Below are positions 1 through 5,402 of a stretch of DNA of 5,402 nt, piece after piece. The notes beneath the pieces are model-generated. The model worked only from the letters and a program-made list of their open reading frames with translations. It was not told the origin of the DNA and did no database searches. Numbering within the stretch: the stretch's first letter is position 1; every line of letters begins with the position of its first letter. Position numbers and translations under genes: made by a program. Origin of the DNA: Peptococcaceae bacterium (GTDB taxonomy: Bacteria; Bacillota; Peptococcia; Peptococcales; Peptococcaceae); contig CAAEKP010000091.1 in the NCBI GenBank assembly GCA_900756555.1, positions 1 through 5,402 of the forward strand. The letters run 5' to 3'.

Positions 1-89
1 TGGACACCCTTGAGGTTCCGCTATTGCCTTCCCGCTACGGGGCGGCTTCGGGACTTCCACCCTTTAGACTGCGCCCATGCTGGGCGCAC
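1..89 (-). ncRNA. 5' end of a class C group II intron RNA (partial, runs off the left edge)
   Basis: Read on the minus strand, the RNA starts at base 89 with GTGCG, the usual 5' start of group II introns, and its first hairpin is TGCGCCC/GGGCGCA (82-88 with 70-76). Downstream come GGGTGGAAGTCCC, a short GC-rich stem, GAAGGCA and, at the window edge, AAGGGTGTCC. This order matches from memory the start of domain I of the Oceanobacillus iheyensis class IIC intron. Class IIC introns are self-splicing retroelements that typically insert just behind intrinsic terminators, and here a terminator ends one or two bases before the intron. Only about 89 bases are visible; domains II-VI and any reverse transcriptase/maturase lie outside. 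Completeness and activity cannot be judged. Confidence 0.85.
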
Positions 90-90
90 T

Positions 91-120
91 GAAAAAACCA
101 CGAACAAAAAAATTCGTGGT
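91..120 (-). terminator. Rho-independent terminator just upstream of the intron
   Basis: On the minus strand an 8-bp perfect stem ACCACGAA/TTCGTGGT (113-120 with 97-104) closes an 8-base T-rich loop and is followed by TTTTTC. On the plus strand the hairpin is followed by AATTG, so only minus-strand use fits. It would end transcripts from argS and from the putative promoter at 276-304. It is also the likely insertion target of the group II intron that begins at base 89. Confidence 0.85.
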
Positions 121-131
121 AATTGTACTGC

Positions 132-267
132 CATAACAATATAAAGTAAGAGCAACCAGAACGGTGGCGGTTTTCTTCCTGCGCTTCCTCAACAGTGGAC
201 GGATAGTTTATTAACAGGGGAGTAAACCGTTGCCCCCTGATTGCTCTCTTTTTATAGTTCTATTATG
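132..267. repeat. Long imperfect inverted repeat (rod-like), possible small RNA
   Basis: The two halves pair over almost their whole length: CATAA/TTATG (132-136 with 263-267), TATAAA/TTTATA (140-145 with 251-256), AGAGCAA/TTGCTCT (149-155 with 241-247), CAG/CTG (157-159 with 237-239), GGTGGCGGTTT/AAACCGTTGCC (163-173 with 224-234) and CTTCCT/GGGGAG (175-180 with 217-222). This leaves a loop at 181-216. As plus-strand RNA the inner stems are saved by G-U pairs that become mismatches on the minus strand. However, the promoter at 276-304 and the terminator at 91-120 favour minus-strand transcription, giving an RNA of about 175-180 bases. A small MITE-like element is an alternative. I recognise no known RNA family. 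Confidence 0.5.
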
Positions 268-275
268 AACAATTT

Positions 276-304
276 ATTATGAGCAACGCTATTTTATTCG
301 TCAA
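276..304 (-). promoter_or_regulatory. Putative sigma-A promoter just behind argS
   Basis: On the minus strand TTGACG (299-304, 5 of 6 to the -35 consensus) is followed after exactly 17 bases by CATAAT (276-281, 5 of 6 to the -10 consensus). A start near base 269 would send transcription through the rod-like element to the terminator at 91-120. It lies immediately behind the argS stop codon, where no further coding gene is visible. AT-rich DNA can produce such matches by chance. Confidence 0.45.
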
Positions 305-307
305 ATA

Positions 308-1984
308 TTACATTCTCTCTGGTGCGGATACACCCAGCATGGTCAGTACGTTGCGCAGGGTGATGCGGGCAGCGTTAACTAATACCAGACGAGCAGCAGT
401 CAGCTCTTTATCATCGCTCAGCACACGGCAGCTATTGTAGAAACTGTGGAACATGGTAGCTAAATCGGTGGCATAACGGGCCAGACGATATGGAGCCAGT
501 TCTGCGGCAGCATAAGCGATTTCATTTGGCAGATCGGCAATTTTGCGAATCAGTTCCAGTTCGGCTTCTTCTTTCAGCAGAGTCAGGTCTGCATCAGCAG
601 CTTTTGGTGTTGGTTGACCAGTAGCTGTCAGGATGCTGTTAATGCGAGCATGAGCATACTGTACATAGTAAACCGGGTTGTCGCTGGACTGCTGTTTTGC
701 CAAGTCCAGGTCAAAGTCCAGATGGCTGTCAGGATTACGCATGATGAAGAAATAGCGAGCAGCGTCCTTGCCTACTTCTTCAATCAGTTCCTGCAAGGTT
801 ACATACTGGCCTGTCCGTTTGGACATACGCACTACTTCACCGTTCTGATACAGGCGCACCAGCTGCATGAGCATGATGGTCAGATTGTTGGAATCATAAC
901 CAATGGCATCCATAGCGCCTTTCATACGAGCCACATGACCGTGGTGGTCAGCGCCCCAGATATTGATTACCCGTTTAAACCCGCGGTCAAATTTATTTTT
1001 GTGATAGGCGATATCGGCTGCATAGTAGGTTGGAATCCCGTTGGAACGAATGAGTACCTCGTCTTTTTCGTCGCCAAAGCTGGTGGTTTTCAGCCACAGC
1101 GCGCCGTCTTTTTCGTAGGTCATGCCTTTTTCAGTGAGCAGGTCTACCACATCCTGAATTGCGCCGCTTTCATGCAGAGTGGTTTCACTGAACCATACAT
1201 CATAGTCTACGCCAAATTCATGCAGGCCTGTTTTGATGGCGTTGATTTTTTCTTCCAGTGCAGTGGCAATCATTTTCTGCTGGCGTTCTTCTTCCGGCAG
1301 ATTCAGATAGCTGTCGCCTACTTCGGCAATGATGCGTTTAGCGGTGTCGATGATGTCTTTGCCGTGATAGCCTTTTTCAGGGAAAGGATAGTCCACATCG
1401 CCCAGTTCCTGACGATAACGTGCTTCCAGCGATAAGCCCAGATTTACAATCTGGTTGCCGGCATCGTTGATATAAAATTCTTTGGTGACATCGTAGCCAG
1501 CCATTTTCAGCAGATTAGCCAGAGAATCACCCAGAGCACCGCCGCGAGCATTACCCATGTGCAGCAGGCCGGTGGGGTTTGCGCTGACAAATTCAATCTG
1601 TACTTTTTCACCGTGGCCGATATTTACAGAGCCATAAGCGGTATCCTGTGCCTCCACCACTGGCAGAATGTCATACACCCAGTTCTGGGACAGATAAAAG
1701 TTAATAAAGCCCGGGCCAGCGATTTCTACTTTTTCAATCAGTTTGCTTTCTTTATTCAGACTGTCCACAATAGCCTGCGCAATATCTCTTGGCTTCATTT
1801 TTGCCTGTTTGGTCAACAGCATGGCAGCGTTGGTGGCAAAATCGCCGTGGGATTTATCTTTTGGCACTTCAATCACAAAGTCCGGCATCTGTTCAAAATT
1901 GATGCGGCCGGCTTCTTTGGCCTGAGCAATCCCCTGACTGATTTCGCTTCTTAACTGGTCTGTAACCTGTTCAACTAAGTTCAT
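308..1984 (-). CDS. argS: Arginyl-tRNA synthetase
   Basis: This class I aminoacyl-tRNA synthetase charges tRNA(Arg) with arginine in the cytoplasm using ATP; ArgS needs bound tRNA to activate the amino acid. Numbering from the ATG at 1984 gives 558 residues, normal for bacterial ArgS. Residues 1-110 match the N-terminal tRNA-binding (Add-1) domain. The ATP-binding HIGH motif is HMGN at 142-145 in the typical ArgS context SANPTGLLHMGNARGG, and the KMSKS-type loop is RMSKR at 386-390. The helical anticodon-binding (DALR) domain fills roughly 440-558. An upstream in-frame TTG at 1993 could add three residues but sits one base from the Shine-Dalgarno, so the ATG with AGGAG ten bases upstream is preferred. 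No T-box leader is visible. The gene is divergent from the recombinase and appears intact. Confidence 0.97.
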   Translation of the reverse strand: MNLVEQVTDQLRSEISQGIAQAKEAGRINFEQMPDFVIEVPKDKSHGDFATNAAMLLTKQAKMKPRDIAQAIVDSLNKESKLIEKVEIAGPGFINFYLSQNWVYDILPVVEAQDTAYGSVNIGHGEKVQIEFVSANPTGLLHMGNARGGALGDSLANLLKMAGYDVTKEFYINDAGNQIVNLGLSLEARYRQELGDVDYPFPEKGYHGKDIIDTAKRIIAEVGDSYLNLPEEERQQKMIATALEEKINAIKTGLHEFGVDYDVWFSETTLHESGAIQDVVDLLTEKGMTYEKDGALWLKTTSFGDEKDEVLIRSNGIPTYYAADIAYHKNKFDRGFKRVINIWGADHHGHVARMKGAMDAIGYDSNNLTIMLMQLVRLYQNGEVVRMSKRTGQYVTLQELIEEVGKDAARYFFIMRNPDSHLDFDLDLAKQQSSDNPVYYVQYAHARINSILTATGQPTPKAADADLTLLKEEAELELIRKIADLPNEIAYAAAELAPYRLARYATDLATMFHSFYNSCRVLSDDKELTAARLVLVNAARITLRNVLTMLGVSAPERM

Positions 1985-1994
1985 TATTTTCAAT

Positions 1995-1999
1995 CTCCT
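1995..1999 (-). promoter_or_regulatory. Shine-Dalgarno of argS (decides the start)
   Basis: AGGAG on the minus strand lies 10 bases from the ATG at 1984 but only one base from the alternative TTG at 1993, so it supports the shorter reading. Confidence 0.8.
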
Positions 2000-2014
2000 G
2001 TCTTTATCAGAATC

Positions 2015-2020
2015 ATTATA
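2015..2020 (-). promoter_or_regulatory. Probable -10 box of argS
   Basis: A perfect TATAAT on the minus strand lies about 30 bases upstream of the argS ATG. No good -35 is present at 16-18 bases; the best match is TTATAA with a 17-base spacer (3 of 6). The transcript leader would be only about 25 bases, too short for a T-box or riboswitch. Confidence 0.5.
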
Positions 2021-2076
2021 GAAAACGTCTTTATAACTTATAATTTTACCATAGAAGCGGCGTTTTACGCAACTTT

Positions 2077-2146
2077 TATCAGGGAAAATTCACTTCCAAA
2101 ATTGTTTCCTTTTTTGTGCAGAAAAAGTGAACGATAATTCCTGATA
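2077..2146. repeat. Inverted repeat between argS and the recombinase, possible recombinase site
   Basis: The left arm at 2077-2095 runs TATCAGG ... TTCACTT and the right arm at 2125-2146 runs AAGTGAA ... CCTGATA. The outer 7 bases (TATCAGG/CCTGATA) and inner 7 bases (TTCACTT/AAGTGAA) are perfect, joined by less well matched bases, around a 29-base centre. Two inverted half-sites next to a serine recombinase gene could be a binding or crossover region, or an operator shared by the two divergent genes. This is inference from symmetry and position only. Confidence 0.4.
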
Positions 2147-2151
2147 TATTG

Positions 2152-2157
2152 TATAAT
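2152..2157 (+). promoter_or_regulatory. Possible -10 box for the recombinase
   Basis: A perfect TATAAT lies 137 bases before the recombinase start. No convincing -35 is found 16-18 bases upstream, and the leader would be long, so the assignment is weak. It follows directly on the inverted repeat at 2077-2146, where a bound protein could block it. Confidence 0.25.
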
Positions 2158-2231
2158 TTAGATAATAATAAGGTATTGATGTCCCTTCTTTTTTATTTTC
2201 ACCATTTCTTGACAGATGAACAAAGTAATGA

Positions 2232-2262
2232 CCGGAGCGATGATAGTGCGCCATCGAGCCGG
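2232..2262. repeat. GC-rich hairpin just upstream of the recombinase
   Basis: CCGGAGCGATG (2232-2242) and CATCGAGCCGG (2252-2262) pair as 4 + 5 bp around a symmetric AG/AG internal loop, with a 9-base loop at the tip. It is clearly more GC-rich than the surrounding spacer and ends 16 bases before the Shine-Dalgarno. It may be a recombinase or regulator binding site, or a leader hairpin. No T run follows, so it is not an ordinary terminator. Confidence 0.4.
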
Positions 2263-2293
2263 AGAAAATAATTCCAAAAAGGAGGAGTAGCAT

Positions 2294-2866
2294 ATGATAT
2301 ATGGTTATATGCGCGTGAGCACAATAGGACAAATTAAAGGGAACAGTTTGGAAGAACAAGAGAGAATGCTGCGGCAAAATGGAGCTATGATTCTGTATCA
2401 GGATGCTTTTACCGGCACCAAAACTTCTCGCCCCAATTTTAACAAACTGATGAAAGTGCTGCAGGAAGGAGACACTTTGATTATCACAAAGCTGGATCGA
2501 TTTGCCCGCAACACAGTGGAGGGCATCAATGTGGTACAGTATCTACTGGACCGCGGCGTGCGCGTGAACATTTTGAACATGGGAACGGTGGATAACACTC
2601 CCACAGGCAAGTTGATTTTGACTGTCATGTTAGGATTTGCCGAATTTGAGCGAGACATGATCTTGCAGCGCACTTCAGAGGGTAAGTCCATCGCCAAAAC
2701 CAAAGAGGGCTACCGGGAAGGCTGTCCGCCTAAGTATGATGAGGAGACGCTGTTGGAGGCTGTTATGATGTTGGAAAACTATACTTATCGCGAGGTCAGT
2801 GAAATGACTGGCATCAGCAAAAGCACGTTGCAGCGCATAAAGAAAGCACATAAAGAAAAAGCATGA
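2294..2866 (+). CDS. Small serine recombinase (resolvase/invertase family)
   Basis: Enzymes of this family cut both DNA strands at short sites through a serine-DNA link and rejoin them, giving resolution, inversion or integration. The catalytic domain spans about residues 1-135: YMRVST places the nucleophile at Ser9 beside Arg7, KLDRFAR at 66-72 supplies the conserved Asp68, Arg69 and Arg72, and GFAEFERDMILQRTSEG (114-130) starts the long E-helix used in dimerisation. Residues 150-186 form a helix-turn-helix (YREVSEMTGISKSTLQRI). The 190-residue length fits the small resolvase/invertase group; there is no zinc-ribbon or coiled-coil extension of large serine integrases. AAGGAGG (2279-2285) is spaced 8 bases from the ATG. 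No transposase or phage gene is adjacent. Its target site and reaction cannot be told from sequence. All key residues are present, so it is probably active. Confidence 0.93.
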   Translation: MIYGYMRVSTIGQIKGNSLEEQERMLRQNGAMILYQDAFTGTKTSRPNFNKLMKVLQEGDTLIITKLDRFARNTVEGINVVQYLLDRGVRVNILNMGTVDNTPTGKLILTVMLGFAEFERDMILQRTSEGKSIAKTKEGYREGCPPKYDEETLLEAVMMLENYTYREVSEMTGISKSTLQRIKKAHKEKA

Positions 2867-2881
2867 AGCTGGAAAGATTCA

Positions 2882-2910
2882 TTGCTATGATGAAAAAGAG
2901 ATGCTATAAT
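2882..2910 (+). promoter_or_regulatory. Strong extended -10 promoter of the ligase-like gene
   Basis: TTGCTA (2882-2887, 4 of 6 to the -35 consensus) is followed after 17 bases by TATAAT (2905-2910), with TG one base upstream of it giving an extended -10. Transcription from about 2917 leaves a 43-base leader before the ATG. The downstream gene is therefore not dependent on the recombinase, although no terminator separates them and read-through is possible. Confidence 0.75.
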
Positions 2911-2959
2911 TATGTAGTTGTAGATTAACAGAAATTGATCTGGAAGGAGTATTTTTTAT

Positions 2960-4813
2960 ATGGCAAAGAAAAATAAAGGCGCGGCCCGCAACAATGCAAC
3001 AGCCAGAAGCCTCAAGCTGGGTATCGGCTTGTTTGTGCCGCTGATTCTGGTGCTGGGCGTGATTCCCTTAATTGTACAAATGCAGCTGGTTCCGCTGCCT
3101 GCTGAGGTGCGGGTGTTCTGGACGCAGGATTCTGCGGCTGACTTTTTCTCTTATTACAAATCACGGCTGTTGTTGTTCACCGCCATCTATATGATTTGCG
3201 TGTTTGGTTATTACAAGGTGCAGGGTATGAAGGATCAATTATTGCAGAATAAATCATTGTATCTGTATTTTGGTGCTACTGCCGTGTTTGCACTGTTTGC
3301 ACTGCTGTCCACGTTGTTCTCTGATTACAAAGGCATTGCGGTGTGGGGCGGCCCGGAACGATGCGAAGGCATAGTGATGATTTTAATTTATCTGCTGATT
3401 ATGCTGTATGCTCTGTGGGCGTATCTGCACAAGCCAGAGTTTAAATTTATTTTGCTGCCATTGGGTGTACTGACACTGATTACTGGATTTTTGGGCGTGT
3501 TTCAGTTCTGGGGACACGATTTATTCACCACAGAATTTGGACAGGCTTTGATTATTCCGGAAGTATATCGCTCGCAGGGCGAACTGAAGATGTTATTTGA
3601 AGAAGGCAAGATTTACGGCACCATGTATCACTATAACTACATGGGCAGCTTTGGCGCTATGATGGTACCATTGTTCCTGGTGCTGACTTTATTTTTAAAA
3701 GAACGCAAGCAGCAGATTTTCTGCGGCGTATTGGCAGTGGTAGCTCTGTTTGTGTTGCTGGGCAGCACTTCTCGCGCCGGTATCATCGGTTTGGTTTTAG
3801 CAGCTGTCTGCTTCCTGATTTTCTTTGCCAGAAAACTGGCACAGCATTCTAAAGCCACATTAGGTTGTGTGGCTGTGCTGGTGTTGTTTGTGTTTGTGGT
3901 AAATATGGCAACTGGGGGGCTGGCTTTAGCTCGTATCCCAAGTTTATTGAATGATATGAAAGCTATGGTGTCCAGCAGCGATGTGGACTACCACAATGAA
4001 ATTCCTGTGCGCAACATTGATATTCAGCAGGATAAAGCTGTATTCACCATGCAGGATGATACTCTGACTATTCAGAAAAACAGTAATCATCAGCCGGTGT
4101 TCACCGCCGGGGATGGTCAGACTGTAACCGCTCCTGGTGAGGATTGCAGTTTTACCGCAGGCAAGTACAAAATGGAATTGCAGTATCTGCCTGTTAATGA
4201 TGTGAAAACGCCGTTCCTGGGCATTTATGTGGGTGACAGCATTGAATTTATTCTGGGCTTGTACGACGACGGCTTTGCCTTAGTGGACAGCCGCATGAAT
4301 AAAATTGCTTACGAAGAAGCGCCATCCATGGGCTTTCATGGCAAAGAAAAACTGGGCTCTGCCCGTGGCTATATCTGGAGCCGCAGTCTGCCGGTATTGA
4401 TGGACAGCATATTCATTGGTAAAGGGCCGGATACCTTCTTTGCGGAGTTCCCACAGGGGGATTTATTAGGCAAATTATACGCTTATGATACCACTCAGAT
4501 GATTGTGGACAAACCACACAATCTGTATCTGCAAATTGGCATCAATGAAGGCGGCATTGCACTGCTGGCCTTTCTGGTAATGATGATTGCTTATGTGGTG
4601 GACAGCTTCCGGCTGTACGCGCTGCGCAAAGAATACACTGCACAGCAAAGCATTGGTGCAGCTGTGGCATTAGCTGTCATCGGCTATCTGGGCGCAGGGT
4701 TCTTCAATGACTCCATCGTGTCTGTGGCGCCAATCTTCTGGGCGCTGTTCGGTGTGGGCGTAGCCATCAATCAGCTGAACCGCAGACAAGCAACAGAACT
4801 GACAGAAGAATAA
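2960..4813 (+). CDS. O-antigen ligase / Wzy-family polytopic membrane protein
   Basis: A 617-residue inner-membrane protein with about eleven or twelve hydrophobic segments, near 21-40, 68-85, 101-120, 137-155, 162-182, 227-246, 251-268, 273-290, 300-318, 532-548, 563-580 and 587-603. Family features are an Arg in a GSTSRAG turn (Arg272), an RGYIWSRSLPVL segment (469-480), GKGPDTF (488-494) and KPHNLYLQ with His520, which corresponds to the important His of WaaL-type ligases. This family moves or polymerises lipid-linked glycans on the outer membrane face. Unusual is an insert of about 145 hydrophilic, beta-rich residues (roughly 322-466) between membrane segments, far larger than in classic WaaL. 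AAGGAG (2944-2949) lies 10 bases from the ATG. No glycosyltransferases flank it, so ligase versus polymerase cannot be decided, and the substrate is unknown. Confidence 0.85.
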   Translation: MAKKNKGAARNNATARSLKLGIGLFVPLILVLGVIPLIVQMQLVPLPAEVRVFWTQDSAADFFSYYKSRLLLFTAIYMICVFGYYKVQGMKDQLLQNKSLYLYFGATAVFALFALLSTLFSDYKGIAVWGGPERCEGIVMILIYLLIMLYALWAYLHKPEFKFILLPLGVLTLITGFLGVFQFWGHDLFTTEFGQALIIPEVYRSQGELKMLFEEGKIYGTMYHYNYMGSFGAMMVPLFLVLTLFLKERKQQIFCGVLAVVALFVLLGSTSRAGIIGLVLAAVCFLIFFARKLAQHSKATLGCVAVLVLFVFVVNMATGGLALARIPSLLNDMKAMVSSSDVDYHNEIPVRNIDIQQDKAVFTMQDDTLTIQKNSNHQPVFTAGDGQTVTAPGEDCSFTAGKYKMELQYLPVNDVKTPFLGIYVGDSIEFILGLYDDGFALVDSRMNKIAYEEAPSMGFHGKEKLGSARGYIWSRSLPVLMDSIFIGKGPDTFFAEFPQGDLLGKLYAYDTTQMIVDKPHNLYLQIGINEGGIALLAFLVMMIAYVVDSFRLYALRKEYTAQQSIGAAVALAVIGYLGAGFFNDSIVSVAPIFWALFGVGVAINQLNRRQATELTEE

Positions 4814-4834
4814 GAATATTTTCATCATAGCAGG

Positions 4835-4868
4835 AAACAGAGTCGGGGAAATCTGGCTCTGTTTTTTT
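4835..4868 (+). terminator. Rho-independent terminator of the ligase-like gene
   Basis: AAACAGAGTC/GGCTCTGTTT forms a 10-bp stem (one T-G pair) around a 10-base loop, running into seven T residues. It begins 21 bases behind the stop codon and closes the transcription unit. Confidence 0.93.
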
Positions 4869-4873
4869 ATGTA

Positions 4874-4929
4874 TTTCATCGGTGCATTTCAATAGTGTAC
4901 GTTTCAATGGCACATGATTCATTGGCGCA
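4874..4929. repeat. Four degenerate short tandem repeats
   Basis: The segments TTTCATCGGTGC (4874), TTTCAATAGTGT (4887), TTTCAATGGCAC (4902) and TTCATTGGCGCA (4918) are related copies spaced 13-16 bases apart. They lie right behind the terminator in non-coding DNA. Such arrays can be decayed protein-binding sites or slippage products; no function can be assigned. Confidence 0.4.
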
Positions 4930-5119
4930 GATACCTGTGGTTCAGTTTTTTCTTACTATGTAGATGTGTTATCTGATGACGAGGTGACGACTTTTTCAGG
5001 AAAACTATCTTAATTTTTATTTTTTGTTTTTTATAAAAAAGTTTCCGGAAAAAGGTTCACATTGTTTACAATGGCTTCGTTGACAGAAAAATTGTTCACA
5101 AAGTCATCACAAATTATTC
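4930..5119. other. AT-rich non-coding spacer with small palindromes
   Basis: No credible reading frame is present. The stretch holds three perfect small symmetries: TTTTTTATAAAAAA (5027-5040), TTTCCGGAAA (5042-5051) and CATTGT-TT-ACAATG (5060-5073). TTCACA occurs three times (5056, 5095, 5117, the last running to 5122). The cluster just upstream of the multi-hairpin element could be its promoter/operator region. A TTGACA at 5080-5085 lacks a good -10 partner. Confidence 0.4.
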
Positions 5120-5268
5120 ACATTTTAGCTGATTCCGCAGCTACCCGACCAGAAGGGCGTCGGGCACTGGACAATGGGCAACATGGCATCCCCTGTAGTG
5201 GGTATGTGATGTGGGTACGGCGCCATGGCATACCGTTGACGCATAACACCAATATTATGTAGGAATGT
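5120..5268 (+). ncRNA. Candidate structured RNA: closing stem around five hairpins
   Basis: ACATTT/GAATGT (5120-5125 with 5263-5268) encloses TAGCTG/CAGCTA (5126-5131, 5138-5143), CCCGAC/GTCGGG (5144-5149, 5159-5164), CACT/AGTG with inner ACA/TGT and GGG/CCC (5165-5200), GGTATG/CATACC with inner GTGG/CCAT (5201-5206, 5229-5234) and GCATAA/TTATGT (5241-5246, 5255-5260). The first four hairpins abut with no spacer. Three G-U pairs (at 5125, 5211 and 5241) work only as plus-strand RNA. No open frame fits and I recognise no known riboswitch, tRNA, tmRNA or 6S core. It may be a stand-alone RNA or the leader of a gene beyond the right edge. The fold was built by hand, and the terminal stem is weak. 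Confidence 0.4.
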
Positions 5269-5402
5269 AGCAGTATCTGCCTGTTATACTTTGCCTGTCC
5301 GTTATAGTCGGGTATCTGTATATTTTGCACCGTCCACACGCTACTCTGGACATTTCTTTTCCTGTCCATCTTTGTCAGACTTCGTCTGCCACGATTAGGA
5401 CA
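5269..5402. other. Non-coding tail with short hairpins
   Basis: No gene start or Shine-Dalgarno is seen up to the window edge. Further short hairpins are present: GCAG/CTGC (5270-5280), TGGACA/TGTCCA (5347-5352 with 5363-5368, loop of 10) and CAGAC/GTCTG (5376-5388, loop TTC). None is followed by a T run. GCCTGT and GTTATA each recur between 5279 and 5306 as an imperfect tandem duplication. The tail may belong to the same structured transcript as 5120-5268. Confidence 0.35.

Noticed and set aside
132..267. Firm call of 6S RNA
   Set aside because: Length and rod shape are suggestive, but a central bubble with conserved flanks could not be shown and the strand is ambiguous.
614..1435. 273-codon plus-strand open frame
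   Set aside because: It lies wholly antisense to argS, which has all its motifs; the translation is a shadow with no recognisable domain.
1559..1954. 131-codon plus-strand open frame
   Set aside because: Antisense shadow of the argS N-terminal half, with no Shine-Dalgarno or known motif.
2209..2214. TTGACA as -35 of a recombinase promoter
   Set aside because: Seventeen bases downstream lies CCGGAG, with no -10-like sequence at any usable spacing.
2090..2377. 95-codon minus-strand open frame
   Set aside because: It overlaps the recombinase start antisense, spans the AT-rich spacer and has no family resemblance.
2960..4813. RodA/FtsW-type peptidoglycan polymerase
   Set aside because: The KPHNLYLQ and RGYIWSR motifs and the large insert fit the O-antigen ligase/Wzy family, not the SEDS pattern.
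5211..5224. Resemblance of TGGGTACGGCG to the T-box motif
   Set aside because: The conserved TGGNACCGCG core is not matched, and no specifier loop or antiterminator/terminator pair is seen.
5062..5262. 66-codon plus-strand open frame starting with TTG
   Set aside because: No Shine-Dalgarno, no recognisable motif, and it coincides with the multi-hairpin region, where RNA structure explains the base pattern better.
5118..5369. 83-codon minus-strand open frame
   Set aside because: Composition and content look random, there is no clear ribosome binding site, and it overlaps the same structured region.

Overview
The window reads as bacterial chromosome, most likely Bacillota. The three protein genes have Bacillota-type AGGAG/AAGGAGG ribosome binding sites and AT-rich spacers. 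The left end carries a bacterial class C group II intron sitting directly behind a terminator, an insertion habit best known from this phylum. An O-antigen-ligase-like membrane protein would suit a diderm member such as Negativicutes, but monoderm clostridia carry similar proteins, so the class is not settled.

Layout, left to right. Bases 1-89 are the 5' end of a group II intron RNA on the minus strand; the rest of the intron lies beyond the left edge. It begins one base after an intrinsic terminator (91-120, minus). Bases 132-267 form a long imperfect inverted repeat that folds into a rod. A good minus-strand promoter (276-304) points into it, so a small RNA between argS and the intron is possible. 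argS (arginyl-tRNA synthetase) follows on the minus strand, with its true start at 1984. The divergent 309-base spacer between argS and the next gene holds a -10 box for argS, two inverted repeats and a second -10 box. On the plus strand come a 190-residue serine recombinase of the resolvase/invertase type (2294-2866) and then, behind its own strong extended -10 promoter, a 617-residue O-antigen ligase/Wzy-family membrane protein (2960-4813) that ends at a clear terminator (4835-4868). The last 530 bases hold no convincing gene. They contain four degenerate 15-base repeats, an AT-rich palindromic stretch and, at 5120-5268, a closing stem enclosing five hairpins, four of which abut with no base between them. 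This looks like an undescribed structured RNA or leader.

The genes do not form one pathway. argS is housekeeping; the ligase-like protein acts at the cell envelope; the recombinase and the intron are accessory elements. A recombinase just upstream of an envelope gene suggests possible phase variation, but no matching pair of crossover sites is visible around the ligase promoter, so this is only a hypothesis. The most promising unexplained signals are the multi-hairpin element at the right and the rod-like element at the left.
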